In this document: one piece after another, positions 28,457 through 37,872 of the stretch
Numbering within the stretch: the first letter of the stretch is position 1
Layout of the letters: the number at the start of each line of letters is the position of its first letter
NCBI RefSeq assembly: GCF_002803155.1
Contig: NZ_NNBP01000004.1
Coordinates: 248,985-312,984, forward strand
DNA: 64,000 nucleotides
Direction: 5' to 3'
From: Streptomyces sp. CB02959
Lineage (GTDB): Bacteria; Actinomycetota; Actinomycetes; Streptomycetales; Streptomycetaceae
Translations under genes and position numbers: made by a program
Notes under the pieces: model-generated
Database searches by the model: none
The model's input: only the letters and a program-made list of their open reading frames with translations
Told to the model about the DNA's origin: nothing

Positions 28457-31400
28457 TCAGCCGGCCAGGCAGGACGGGCCGAGCAGCACCTTCAGATCGC
28501 CGAACAACGACGGGTCGGCGGTGACCCGGTGGCGGTCCAGGCGGAGCACCGTGGTCTTCCGCACGCCCTGGAGCCTGATCCGGACCTCGGTCGAACCGCG
28601 GTGGCTGCCGAGCACCTCACCGAGCTTCTCGACCATCGGCGGGGTGACCTTCACGGCCGGAATCGTGATCGTCACCGGGGCGTTGGCGCCGGCCTCGGAG
28701 AGGTCGGGGACCATCATCTCCATGGCGACCAGCCGCGGCACGTCCTCCCGCTTGTCGAGCCGGCCCTTGACGAACACCACGGTGTCCTCGACGAGTTGGG
28801 TGGACACCAACTGGTAGGTCGCCGGGAAGAACATGCAGTCGATGGAGCCGGCCAGGTCCTCGACGGTGGCGATCGCCCAGGCGTTGCCCTGCTTGGTCAT
28901 CTTGCGCTGGAGGCCGGAGATGATGCCGCCGATGGTGACGATCGAACCGTCGGAGTAGTCACCGCCGGTCAGCTGGGCGATGGCGGCGTCCGCCTTGTCG
29001 CTCAGCACGTGCTCCAGCCCGAAGAGCGGGTGGTCGGAGACGTAGAGACCGAGCATCTCGCGCTCCTGGGCGAGCAGATAGGTCTTGTCCCACTCCTCCT
29101 CGGAGAACTCCACGTCCAGCCCGAAGCCGGGGCCGTCGTCGGCGGTGTCGTCGCCCATCCCGCCGAAGAGGTCGAACTGGCCCTCCGCCTCCTTGCGCTT
29201 GACCTGGACGACGTTGTCGATCATCGGCTCGTAGTGCGCGGTCAGGCCCTTGCGGGTGTGGCCCATCTCGTCGAAGGCGCCGGCCTTGATCAGCGATTCG
29301 GTGGTGCGCTTGTTGCAGACCACCGCGTCGACCTTGTCGAGGTAGTCCGGGAAGGAGGAGTACTTCCCCTTCGCCTTGCGGCAGCGGATGATCGAATCGA
29401 CGACGTTCTGCCCGACGTTGCGCACCGCGGTGAGGCCGAAGAGGATGACGTCGTCGCCCTGGGCGGCGAAGTTGGCCTCGGACTCGTTGACGTTGGGCGG
29501 GAGCACCTTGATGCCCATCCGCCGGCACTCGTTGAGGTAGACCGCGGACTTGTCCTTGTCGTCGCGCACGGACGTCAGCAGCGCGGACATGTACTCGGCC
29601 GGGTAGTTGGCCTTGAGGTAGGCGGTCCAGTAGGTGACCAGGCCGTACGCGGAGGAGTGCGCCTTGTTGAAGGCGTAGCCGGCGAACGGGACCAGGACGT
29701 CCCACAGGGCCTGGATCGCCGAGTCGCTGAACCCCTTCTTCTTGGCGCCCTCCTGGAAGATGGTGAAGTTCTTCGCCAGCTCCTCCGGCTTCTTCTTGCC
29801 CATCACGCGGCGCAGGATGTCGGCCTCGCCGAGGGAGTACCCGGCGATGATCTGGGCGGCCTTCTGCACCTGCTCCTGGTAGACGATCAGGCCGTAGGTC
29901 AGGCCCAGGGTCTCCTTGAGCGGATCCTCCAGCTCCGGGTGGATCGGGGTGATCTCCTGGCGGCCGTTCTTGCGCTCGGCGTAGTTGATGTGCGAGTTCA
30001 TGCCCATCGGGCCCGGCCGGTACAGGGCCGAAACGGCGGAAATGTCCTCGAAGTTGTCGGGCTGCATCTGGCGCAGCAGCGACCGCATCGGTCCGCCGTC
30101 GAACTGGAACACACCGAGCGTGTCACCGCGGCAGAGCAGTTCGTACGTCTTGGGGTCGTCGAGCGGGACCGACAGGAGCTCCAGTTTGACGCCCTTGTTG
30201 GACTCCACCATCTTCACGGCGTCGTCCATGATCGTCAGGTTCCTGAGGCCCAGGAAGTCCATCTTGATCAGGCCGAGGTTCTCGCACTGCGGGTAGTCCC
30301 ACTGCGTGATGGTCACGCCGTCGGTGTGCCGCACCCAGATCGGGGCGTGGTCGACGATGGGCTCGCTGGACATGATGACGCCGGCGGCGTGCACGCCCAT
30401 CTGCCGGACCAGGCCCTCGACGCCCTTGGCGGTGTCGATGACCTTCTTGACGTCCGGCTCGTTCTCGTACATCCCCCGGATCTCGCCGGCTTCGTTGTAG
30501 CGCGGGTGCGAGGGGTTGGTGATGCCGTCGAGGTCGATGCCCTTGCCGAGGACGTCCGCGGGCATCGCCTTGGTGAGGCGGTCGCCCATCGCGTACGGGT
30601 AGCCGAGAACGCGGGCGGAGTCCTTGATGGCGTTCTTGGCCTTGATCTTGCCGTACGTGCCGATCATGGCGACCTTGTCGGCGCCGTACTTCTCGGTCAC
30701 GTACCTGATCACTTCGACGCGCCTGCGCTCGTCGAAGTCGATGTCGACGTCGGGCATGGAGACGCGCTCGGGGTTGAGGAACCGCTCGAAGATCAGCCCG
30801 TGCTCGATCGGGTCGAGGTCGGTGATGCCCATGGCGTACGCGACGATCGAACCGGCCGCGGAGCCTCGGCCGGGGCCCACCGCGATGCCGTTGTTCTTCG
30901 CCCACATGATGAAGTCGGCGACGACGAGGAAGTAGCCCGGGAACCCCATCTGGATGATGACGTCCATCTCGTACTCGGCCTGCTTCTGCCGGTCCTCGGG
31001 CACACCGCCGGGGAAGCGGCGGAGCATGCCGCGGCGCACTTCCTCCTTGAACCACGTGGTGTTGGTGTAGCCCTCTTCCGGGATGTCGAACTTCGGCATG
31101 AGGTCGCGCTTCTCGAACATGCCGGTGGTGTCGATCTGCTCGGCCACCAGAAGGGTGTTGCGGCAGCCCTCCTGCCAGGCGTCCGAGGAGTCGACGGCGT
31201 ACATCTCGTCGGTGGACTTGAGGTAGTAGCCCGTCCCGTCGAACCGGAAGCGGTCCGGGTCGGAGAGGTTCTTGCCGGTCTGGATGCAGAGCAGGGCGTC
31301 GTGCGCGGTCGCCTCGTGGGCGTACGTGTAGTGCGAGTCGTTCGTCACCAGCGGCGGGATGCCGAGCTTCTTGCCGATCTCCAACAGGCCGTCGCGGACC

Positions 31401-32011
31401 CGGCGCTCGATCTCGATGCCGTGGTCCATCAGCTCCAGGAAGTAGCGGTCCTTGCCGAAGATGTCCTGGTACTCGGAGGCCGCCTTGAGCGCCTCGTCGA
31501 ACTGGCCGAGGCGCAGCCGGGTCTGCAGCTCACCGGAGGGGCAGCCGGTGGAGGCGATCAGGCCCTCGCTCCACTGGGAGATCGTCTCCTTGTCCATCCG
31601 CGGCCACTTCTGCAGCCAGCCCTCGGCGTACGCGTCCGAGGAGAGCTTGAAGAGGTTGTGCAGGCCCGTCTTGTTCGCCGCCCAGATCGTCTTGTGGGTG
31701 TAACCACCGGAACCGGAGACGTCGTCGCGCTTCTGGTGCGGCTGGCCCCACTGGATCTTGCGCTTGTTGCGCCGCGACTCCGGCGCGACGTACGCCTCGA
31801 TGCCGATGATCGGGGTGACCCCGGCCTTCTTCGCGGAGTGGAAGAAGTCGTAGGCGCCGTGGAGGTTGCCGTGGTCGGACATGGCGATGTGCGTCATCCC
31901 CATGTCGTTGCACGCCTTGAACATGTCGGAGAGCCGCGCCGCTCCGTCCAGCAGTGAGTACTGGGTGTGGACGTGCAGGTGCGTGAAGGGGGGCCTGGAC
32001 GAGGGGGCCAC
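28457..32011 (-). CDS. dnaE: DNA polymerase III alpha subunit
   Basis: The 1184-residue replicative polymerase. The N-terminal PHP domain starts FTHLHVHTQYSLLDGAARLS with SDHGNLHG; the polymerase core has GPGRGSAAGSIVAYAMGITD and the catalytic PDVDIDFDERRR pair; then VGLVRQMGVHAAG and the finger/thumb regions, the HhH segment (FAGYAFNKAHSSAYG), and an OB fold (VTIGGIISGLQRKMTKQGN) before the C-terminus. GTG at 32011 follows GGAGG by a suitable distance. This is the DnaE1 type. It stands alone between two hairpin-bounded units. Confidence 0.98.
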   Translation of the reverse strand: MAPSSRPPFTHLHVHTQYSLLDGAARLSDMFKACNDMGMTHIAMSDHGNLHGAYDFFHSAKKAGVTPIIGIEAYVAPESRRNKRKIQWGQPHQKRDDVSGSGGYTHKTIWAANKTGLHNLFKLSSDAYAEGWLQKWPRMDKETISQWSEGLIASTGCPSGELQTRLRLGQFDEALKAASEYQDIFGKDRYFLELMDHGIEIERRVRDGLLEIGKKLGIPPLVTNDSHYTYAHEATAHDALLCIQTGKNLSDPDRFRFDGTGYYLKSTDEMYAVDSSDAWQEGCRNTLLVAEQIDTTGMFEKRDLMPKFDIPEEGYTNTTWFKEEVRRGMLRRFPGGVPEDRQKQAEYEMDVIIQMGFPGYFLVVADFIMWAKNNGIAVGPGRGSAAGSIVAYAMGITDLDPIEHGLIFERFLNPERVSMPDVDIDFDERRRVEVIRYVTEKYGADKVAMIGTYGKIKAKNAIKDSARVLGYPYAMGDRLTKAMPADVLGKGIDLDGITNPSHPRYNEAGEIRGMYENEPDVKKVIDTAKGVEGLVRQMGVHAAGVIMSSEPIVDHAPIWVRHTDGVTITQWDYPQCENLGLIKMDFLGLRNLTIMDDAVKMVESNKGVKLELLSVPLDDPKTYELLCRGDTLGVFQFDGGPMRSLLRQMQPDNFEDISAVSALYRPGPMGMNSHINYAERKNGRQEITPIHPELEDPLKETLGLTYGLIVYQEQVQKAAQIIAGYSLGEADILRRVMGKKKPEELAKNFTIFQEGAKKKGFSDSAIQALWDVLVPFAGYAFNKAHSSAYGLVTYWTAYLKANYPAEYMSALLTSVRDDKDKSAVYLNECRRMGIKVLPPNVNESEANFAAQGDDVILFGLTAVRNVGQNVVDSIIRCRKAKGKYSSFPDYLDKVDAVVCNKRTTESLIKAGAFDEMGHTRKGLTAHYEPMIDNVVQVKRKEAEGQFDLFGGMGDDTADDGPGFGLDVEFSEEEWDKTYLLAQEREMLGLYVSDHPLFGLEHVLSDKADAAIAQLTGGDYSDGSIVTIGGIISGLQRKMTKQGNAWAIATVEDLAGSIDCMFFPATYQLVSTQLVEDTVVFVKGRLDKREDVPRLVAMEMMVPDLSEAGANAPVTITIPAVKVTPPMVEKLGEVLGSHRGSTEVRIRLQGVRKTTVLRLDRHRVTADPSLFGDLKVLLGPSCLAG

Positions 32012-32275
32012 GGCGCTGAACCTCCGGGAGCGGCAGTTGTCAGGATGGGCGGGCGGGGCGGACGGGAAGCGCCCGTGAGGACGAGCGGAAGGGGTCGCGA
32101 GGGATGGGTGGGACGGTCTTGAAGTCTACGACCCGGAGCTGACAGCGAAGGCCCCGTCGAGGGGATCCGCGGCGCCCCGGCGGGACGGCGGGGCGTCCGG
32201 GCACTCACCGGCCTCCCCACCCGTTGTCCGGCTGATCTCCGATCCGCTTTCCGGCACCCCAGGAGGCAGCCAGCG

Positions 32276-33595
32276 ATGCCGATCTCCCACGCCCCGGCGC
32301 GCGACAGCGCGTGGCACGGCCAGGACACCGCCCGGCGCGAGGGGCAGCTCCTCGCCGCCCTCGACACCGCCTCCGGCCCGGCCCTGCGCCGGATGGCCGG
32401 CTCCCCCGCCGCGTTCTTCGCAGGCGGGGCGGCCCTGTTCCACCACGACCTGGCGGCGGCCGGCGCGGGCGCGCCCGGCGCCCCGTATCTGGACGAGCGC
32501 ACCGGCCGGGTGTGGATCCACGGCGATCTGCACGCCGGGAACTTCGGCACGTACCTCGACGCCACCGGCCGGCTGGTGTTCGGCGTCACCGGTTCCGGTG
32601 AGGCGTACGTCGGCCCGTTCACCTGGGACCTGAAGCGGTGCGCGGCCTCGGTGGCGCTGCTGGGCCATGCCCGGGGGCTGAGCGATGCCCGGATCACCGA
32701 ACTGGTGCGGGCCTTCGCCGCGGCCTACCGGGAGCACGTCCATGCGCTGGCCTCCGGAGCGGACGCGATCCCGCCGGCCACCCTGGACACCGCCGACGGC
32801 CCGCTGCTCGCCGTGCTGCGCGCGGCCCGCGGCCGGACCCGGGCCGGGCTGCTGGCGCCGCTGACCGAGGTGTGCGACGGCGAGCGGCGCTTCACCGGCG
32901 GGCGCGGCACCGTCGAGCTGGACGCGGCGGCCCGCTACACGGTCCTGGCGGCGTTCGACGGCTATCTGGAGACGCTGCCGGAGACCGGCCCGGCCCGCCC
33001 GGAGGCGTACCGGGTCAAGGACGTGGTGGGCCGGCCCGGCGCCACCCCGGCCGACCCGGCCTCCTACGACCTGCTGCTGGAGGGCGGCAGCGACGTCCTG
33101 GAGAGCGACGTGGTGCTCACCATGCGGCAGGTGCCGGCCCCGGCGCTCGCCCGGCACCGCCCGGTTCCGGAGGTCGCCGAGCACGTCCGGCACGAGGGGC
33201 ACCGGGCGGCGCTGGCCCGGCGCGCCCTCCAGGCGCACGCCGATCCGTGGCTGGGCTGGACGGCGCTGAACGGCGCGGGTCTCCTGGTCGGCGAGGTGTC
33301 GCCGTACGCGGTCGGGCTGGACTGGTCCGCCCTCGACGCCCCGGAGGAGATCGCCGCGGCCGTCGCGGGGCTGGGCCGGGTCACCGCCGCGGCACACGCC
33401 GCGGGGGACGGCAAGGACCGGCACCCGCTGGTCCCGTTCCGGCCCGAGCGGGCCGTCGACGCGGCGATCGCGGCCGACGAGGACGGCTTCGGGCCGCTGC
33501 TGGCGGACGCCGCGCTCGCCGCGGCGTCCCGCGCCCGCGCCGACCACCGGATCTTCGTGGAACTCCTCCGGGACGACCGGTTCCCGGGCCGGTAG
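32276..33595 (+). CDS. DUF2252 protein (kinase-like fold)
   Basis: A 439-residue protein of DUF2252. The RVWIHGDLHAGNFGTYLD segment resembles the catalytic HGDxHxxN loop of aminoglycoside phosphotransferase-like kinases, and FGVTGSGEAYVGPFTWDLKR supplies a DxD-like acidic site. The family is assumed to be phosphotransferase-like; the substrate is unknown. ATG at 32276 has AGGAGG about 9 nt upstream. It is divergent from dnaE across 264 nt. Confidence 0.9.
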   Translation: MPISHAPARDSAWHGQDTARREGQLLAALDTASGPALRRMAGSPAAFFAGGAALFHHDLAAAGAGAPGAPYLDERTGRVWIHGDLHAGNFGTYLDATGRLVFGVTGSGEAYVGPFTWDLKRCAASVALLGHARGLSDARITELVRAFAAAYREHVHALASGADAIPPATLDTADGPLLAVLRAARGRTRAGLLAPLTEVCDGERRFTGGRGTVELDAAARYTVLAAFDGYLETLPETGPARPEAYRVKDVVGRPGATPADPASYDLLLEGGSDVLESDVVLTMRQVPAPALARHRPVPEVAEHVRHEGHRAALARRALQAHADPWLGWTALNGAGLLVGEVSPYAVGLDWSALDAPEEIAAAVAGLGRVTAAAHAAGDGKDRHPLVPFRPERAVDAAIAADEDGFGPLLADAALAAASRARADHRIFVELLRDDRFPGR

Positions 33596-33637
33596 GACGG
33601 CCCCCGCACTCCTCTTAGTGCCGCTTTAGCGCGTCCC

Positions 33638-34312
33638 ATGGCACACTCGCAGACGATGGACATCTCGGTGGCACACCTGCGGGCACTGCGCGCGGCATTC
33701 TTCGCGACGCTGTGCGTGACGCTGTCGTCCGCGTCCCACGTGCTGCTCTCCCGTATGCCGCTGCCGCCGGTCACGGTCGTCGCGACCGGTGCCGCGGTGT
33801 TCGCGCTCGCCTACGCGCTGGCCGGCCGCGAGCGCGGCTACTGGCGGATCGCCGGGCTGCTGCTCCCCCTGGAGCTCGCCGCCGACGCGGTCTTCAGCCT
33901 CGGCCAGCACACCTGCTACGGCCCGGACGGGACCCCGGCCCCACCCGTGCACTCACTGGGCACGATGCTGCTCTGCGGCGGCGGTCCGGTCGGCGGCCCG
34001 CTGGCCCAGCTGACCCACGAGGGCGACGCCCCGGCCCAGGTCTGGCTGCTGCTGCTCGCCGCGCACCTGGCGGTCGGGCTGCTGGCGGCCGGCTGGCTGC
34101 GCCGCGGCGAGGCCGCGCTGGTGCGGCTGCTGGGCGCGGTGGCCGGCTTCGCGTTCCGTCCGCTGCTGATCGCGGCCGCGGTCCTGGGCGGCACCGCCGC
34201 ACCGCGCCGCCCGGTGCCCGCCCCCGTACGGAACGGGCCGACCGTCCGCTCCGCCCCCCTGCTCGTGCACTCCGTGGTGCGCCGCGGGCCGCCGTGCGCG
34301 CTCGCCGCCTGA
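33638..34312 (+). CDS. Four-helix membrane protein, module copy 1
   Basis: A 224-residue protein with four hydrophobic segments (about 17-38, 44-62, 70-88, 134-155). Shared with the copy at 35387-36100 are CVTLS...HVLLSR.PLPP at the first turn, LLLPLELAAD.VF..GQ..CYGP, LLC, and AAHLAVGLLAAGWL.RG. Cys26, Cys93 and Cys113 are conserved; 93 and 113 lie in the loop between helices 3 and 4. A redox partner role for the following DsbA-like protein is inference. ATG at 33638, or 33656 (MDISVAHLR). It lies 42 nt after the DUF2252 gene. Confidence 0.75.
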   Translation: MAHSQTMDISVAHLRALRAAFFATLCVTLSSASHVLLSRMPLPPVTVVATGAAVFALAYALAGRERGYWRIAGLLLPLELAADAVFSLGQHTCYGPDGTPAPPVHSLGTMLLCGGGPVGGPLAQLTHEGDAPAQVWLLLLAAHLAVGLLAAGWLRRGEAALVRLLGAVAGFAFRPLLIAAAVLGGTAAPRRPVPAPVRNGPTVRSAPLLVHSVVRRGPPCALAA

Positions 34313-34416
34313 GGTCCCTTCCCGGCCCGGCGGCCGGCGTGCGCCCGTACGGCGCGCATGCCCCAGGCAGCACGCACCCCGTCCCCCTGGACCACGGAAC
34401 CCACGGAGCAACAGTC

Positions 34417-35265
34417 ATGAGCAACCGCAACAGTCAGGCCAACAAGCAGGCAGCCCGCGACCGGCTGCGCGCCGAGCGCGAGCGGCAGGCCAAGAAGGAC
34501 CGCACCCGCCGCCAGTTGATCGTCGCCGGCTCGGTGGTCGCGGTGCTGGCGGTGGCCGGCGGCATCGGCCTGACGGTCGCCAACTCGGGCGGCGGCAGCG
34601 GCGCCGGCGGTTCGGGCGCCGACGTCTGGGCGAAGGCCGCCAAGGCCAAGCCGGTCCCGCCCGCCCACACCAGCGGCCCCAACGGCACCACCATCGTCGT
34701 CGGCAAGTCCGACGCCAAGAACTCCCTCGAACTCTTCGAGGACCCGCGCTGCCCCGGCTGCGCCGCCTTCGAGCAGACCGTCGGCGCGACGGTCGAGAAG
34801 GACATCAGCGACGGCAAGTACAAGGCGACGTACCACATCGGCACCTTCCTGGACGGCAACCTCCAGGGCACCGGCTCCAAGAACGCGCTCAGCGCGCTGG
34901 GCGCCGCCCTGAACGTCTCCCCGGACGCCTTCCTGAAGTACAAGTTCGCGCTGTACTCCAAGGAGTTCCACCCGGAGGAGACCGGCCCGGACAAGTTCGC
35001 CGACGACAACTACCTGATCAAGGTGGCCGACACCATCCCGGCGCTGAAGGGCAACGCCGCCTTCCAGAAGTCGGTCAAGGACGGCACGTACGACGCCTGG
35101 GCGATGGCGATGTCCAAGGAGTTCGACTCGCACAAGGACGTCCGCAGCACCCCGACCATCAAGATGAACGGCACGGTCCTCGGCACCCAGACCGCCCAGG
35201 GCCCGGTCGCGCCGTCCACGCTCGCGGACTTCACCGCCCAGGTGGACAAGAACCTCAAGAAGTGA
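34417..35265 (+). CDS. Membrane-anchored DsbA-like protein, module copy 1
   Basis: A 282-residue protein: highly charged N-terminus MSNRNSQANKQAARDRLRAE, one membrane helix (about 33-55), a Gly/Ser linker, then a thioredoxin-fold domain with CPGC (C112, C115) in ELFEDPRCPGCAAFEQ and a cis-Pro loop RSTPTI. It is closely similar to the protein at 36151-37077. It should act outside the membrane as a thiol oxidoreductase. GGAG precedes the ATG. A 17-bp hairpin follows, ending module 1. Confidence 0.88.
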   Translation: MSNRNSQANKQAARDRLRAERERQAKKDRTRRQLIVAGSVVAVLAVAGGIGLTVANSGGGSGAGGSGADVWAKAAKAKPVPPAHTSGPNGTTIVVGKSDAKNSLELFEDPRCPGCAAFEQTVGATVEKDISDGKYKATYHIGTFLDGNLQGTGSKNALSALGAALNVSPDAFLKYKFALYSKEFHPEETGPDKFADDNYLIKVADTIPALKGNAAFQKSVKDGTYDAWAMAMSKEFDSHKDVRSTPTIKMNGTVLGTQTAQGPVAPSTLADFTAQVDKNLKK

Positions 35266-35302
35266 CCCCCGGGTACTGACGCCGGGGCGCACCCCCGGCG
35301 GC

Positions 35303-35341
35303 GGCATCGGACGGCGTGCCTCCCGCACGCCGTCCGATGCC
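35303..35341 (+). terminator. Terminator between the two duplicated modules
   Basis: Perfect 17-bp stem (GGCATCGGACGGCGTGC and complement) with a CTCCC loop, 38 nt after the stop at 35265. Confidence 0.85.
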
Positions 35342-35386
35342 AAATCTTGACCCGGATTCCCGTCGTGCTCATGGCAGACTCCGGCC

Positions 35387-36100
35387 ATGCAGGGGAGGGG
35401 AGTCCGCCCGGCGGCCCGGCCCGGGGCCTCGCCCGGAGAGCGGCCGGTGGTGCGGGGGTTACCTCCCGTGCCGTCAGGGCCACGCGGCCGGGCGGCGCTG
35501 TTCACCGCGGTGTGCGTCACCCTGTCCGCCACCTGCCACGTCCTGCTCTCCCGCAATCCGCTGCCGCCCGCGGCGCTCGCCGCGGTGTGCGCCGGGATCT
35601 TCGCCGCGGCCTACGGGCACACAGGCCGGGAGGACGGCTACGGACGGACCGCCGCACTGCTGGTCCCCCTGGAGCTGGCCGCCGACACCGTCTTCACCAC
35701 CGGCCAGTACGCCTGCTACGGCCCGCTGCGCGCGGTCGGGGTCGACCTGCTGTGCCGGGGCGCCGCGGGCGGCACCGGCCCGGCGGGTCCGACCGCCCCC
35801 CGCCCCGGCCTGCCCGCGGTACCGCCGGCCGCCGCCTGGCCGCTGCTCGCCGCACACCTCGCCGTCGGCCTGCTCGCCGCCGGCTGGCTGCACCGCGGGC
35901 AGGAAGCGCTCGGCACCCTGCTGCGGGCGGCCGGCGCGGGTGCCGCCCGGCCGCTGCGGACCGCGGCCGCCGTGGTCCGCGCCGCCGTCGCGCGCCGTCA
36001 CCACCGCCGCGCACCGCGCCCCTCGGCGCCGCCCCGGCCGCTCCCTCTCCGCCGGCACTACGTGCGCCGTCGCGGCCCTCCGTTCCCGGCCGCCGTCTGA
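35387..36100 (+). CDS. Four-helix membrane protein, module copy 2
   Basis: A paralog of the 33638 protein with an N-terminal extension of about 27 residues. Conserved features are AVCVTLSATCHVLLSRNPLP, VPLELAADTVFTTGQYACYG with LLCRG, and AAHLAVGLLAAGWLHRG. Conserved cysteines are 43, 110 and 123. If translation starts at ATG 35387 the extension includes a TTA leucine codon at 35459-35461, which in Streptomyces needs the bldA tRNA; a GTG start at 35468 would exclude it. The basic C-terminal tail has many Arg/Pro. Confidence 0.7.
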   Translation: MQGRGVRPAARPGASPGERPVVRGLPPVPSGPRGRAALFTAVCVTLSATCHVLLSRNPLPPAALAAVCAGIFAAAYGHTGREDGYGRTAALLVPLELAADTVFTTGQYACYGPLRAVGVDLLCRGAAGGTGPAGPTAPRPGLPAVPPAAAWPLLAAHLAVGLLAAGWLHRGQEALGTLLRAAGAGAARPLRTAAAVVRAAVARRHHRRAPRPSAPPRPLPLRRHYVRRRGPPFPAAV

Positions 36101-36150
36101 CACCCGCACCGCCCTCAGCCAGCGCAGCACCGAAGGATCGGACACCCCCC

Positions 36151-37077
36151 ATGAGCAACCGGAACACCCAGGAGAACAAGCAGGCCGCCCGTGAGCGGAT
36201 CCGCGCCCAGCGCGACAAGGAGAAGAAGAAGGAGCGGCTGCGCCGCCAACTCGTCGTGGCGGTCTCGGTCGTCGGTGTCCTGGCGGTCGCCGGCGGCATC
36301 GGCTTCGCCGTGCTGAAGGCGAACGAGCCGACCGGCTGGGAGGCCGCCAAGGAGGCCAAGCTGGTCACCCCGGCGCACACCCAGGGCAAGAACGGCACCG
36401 AGATCCTGATCGGCGACAAGAGCGCCAAGGACACCCTGGAGGTCTTCGAGGACGTCCGCTGCCCGGCGTGCGCGGCGTTCGAGCAGAGCACCGGCGAGGA
36501 ACTGCTCAAGGACATCCACGACGGCCGGTTCAAGGTCCGCTTCACCCTGTACTCGTTCATCGACGACATGTCGGGCGGCGAGGGCTCCAAGAACGCCCTG
36601 AGCGCGCTGGGCGCGGCGCTGAACATCAGCCCCGAGGCGTTCCTGAAGTACAAGTCGGCGCTGTACTCGACCACGTACCACCCCGACGAGCGCGAGGACC
36701 TCTACGCCAAGGACGCCGAGCTGCTGAAGGTGGCCGCCGACGTGCCGGAGCTGAAGGGCAACAAGGCGTTCGAGAAGCAGGTCAAGGACGGCACCTACGA
36801 CCGCTGGGCGATGGAGATGAGCGCGCTGTTCGGCCGCAAGGGCGTACGCGGCACCCCGACCTTCATGCACGGCGACAAGAAGCTCACGATTGCGGAGATA
36901 CCGCAGCAGCAGATGACGCAGCAGCAGTACAACCAGCTCGCGCGGGCCAACTTCGGCAAGATGATCGACAAGGAGTTCGGCCCGGCGAAGGGCGGGGGCG
37001 CCGGCAAGGACAGCGGCAAGGACGGCGGCGGCCAGGGCATCGCCAAGGGCGAGAAGGACCCGACCGGCGGCAACTGA
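36151..37077 (+). CDS. Membrane-anchored DsbA-like protein, module copy 2
   Basis: A 308-residue paralog of the 34417 protein. It has the same MSNRNTQENKQAARERIRAQ head, a membrane helix at about 34-55, CPAC (C104, C107) in EVFEDVRCPACAAFEQ and a GTPT cis-Pro loop. It differs in a C-terminal Gln- then Gly/Lys-rich tail (PQQQMTQQQYNQ, then KGGGAGKDSGKDGGGQG). ATG at 36151 follows the membrane gene by 50 nt; GAAGGA lies about 13 nt upstream. An 18-bp hairpin follows. Confidence 0.88.
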   Translation: MSNRNTQENKQAARERIRAQRDKEKKKERLRRQLVVAVSVVGVLAVAGGIGFAVLKANEPTGWEAAKEAKLVTPAHTQGKNGTEILIGDKSAKDTLEVFEDVRCPACAAFEQSTGEELLKDIHDGRFKVRFTLYSFIDDMSGGEGSKNALSALGAALNISPEAFLKYKSALYSTTYHPDEREDLYAKDAELLKVAADVPELKGNKAFEKQVKDGTYDRWAMEMSALFGRKGVRGTPTFMHGDKKLTIAEIPQQQMTQQQYNQLARANFGKMIDKEFGPAKGGGAGKDSGKDGGGQGIAKGEKDPTGGN

Positions 37078-37104
37078 CCGCCGCGGCCCGCCCGTTGAAC
37101 AGGC

Positions 37105-37146
37105 CCGGGGCGGGCGTTCCCGGTCCTACGGGAACGCCCGCCCCGG
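37105..37146. terminator. Terminator after the duplicated modules
   Basis: Perfect 18-bp stem with a GTCCTA loop, in the convergent gap before the dienelactone hydrolase gene. Confidence 0.85.
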
Positions 37147-37158
37147 CCCGGCCGCGGT

Positions 37159-37782
37159 TCAGTCCCGCGCGGGCAGGTCCACCAGGAACCCCAGCGCCAC
37201 CTTCCAGGCCCGCTCCGCCGCCTCCGCGTCGTAGTCCGGCAGGTCGGGGTCGGTGAAGAGGTGGCCGGCACCGGCGTAGCGGAACACCTCGACGTCCGCG
37301 CCGGCCCGGCGCATCCGCAGGTACCAGGCGTTCAGCCAGTCGTGCGGCTCGAACGGGTCGGGGTCGGCGACGTGCAGCTGCACCGGCAGGTCGTCGGCAC
37401 TGGCGCCGTCGGCGATGTCGGAGGTGCCGTGCATCAGCAGCAGTCCGCGGGCCTTCTCGTCGCCGAGGGCGAGGTTCTGCGCGACCGCGCCGCCGAAGGA
37501 GAACCCGGCGTAGACCAGTCCGCGGTCGGAGTACGGGGCGGCCGCCGCGACCGCGCGCCGGAGCAGCTCCTCCTTGCCGATCTCGTCCTTGATCACGATG
37601 CCGTCGGCGACCGAGTCCGCGGTCCGCCCGCCGAACAGGTCCGGGACGATCACCTCGTGTCCCGCGGCCCGCAGCCGGTCCGCGTCGGCGTGCACGGCGG
37701 GACGCAGCCCGCACACCGAATGGAACAGCAGGATGGTGGAGGAACCGCTGGTCGCGGGCTCGGCGGAGGCGGGCACAGACAT
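37159..37782 (-). CDS. Dienelactone hydrolase family protein
   Basis: A 207-residue alpha/beta hydrolase of the DLH family. The nucleophile elbow is AGFSFGGAVAQ, with serine where classic dienelactone hydrolase has cysteine; the His of the triad is in GAGHLFTD and the Asp probably in HVADPDPFEPHD. Substrate unknown. ATG at 37782 has AGGGAAG upstream. It is divergent from the MscS gene across 90 nt. Confidence 0.88.
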   Translation of the reverse strand: MSVPASAEPATSGSSTILLFHSVCGLRPAVHADADRLRAAGHEVIVPDLFGGRTADSVADGIVIKDEIGKEELLRRAVAAAAPYSDRGLVYAGFSFGGAVAQNLALGDEKARGLLLMHGTSDIADGASADDLPVQLHVADPDPFEPHDWLNAWYLRMRRAGADVEVFRYAGAGHLFTDPDLPDYDAEAAERAWKVALGFLVDLPARD

Positions 37783-37872
37783 CACTTCCCTGGGGTTGGA
37801 TCGCTCTCCCCCCATCGTGCCAGCTACCGTCGTCGGGTCCGGCAGGAGCACACCGCACCGAGGAGGAGTCCC

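Noticed and set aside
28091..31957. A 1288-codon plus-strand frame opposite dnaE
   Set aside because: Antisense shadow of a conserved polymerase gene with low-complexity translation.
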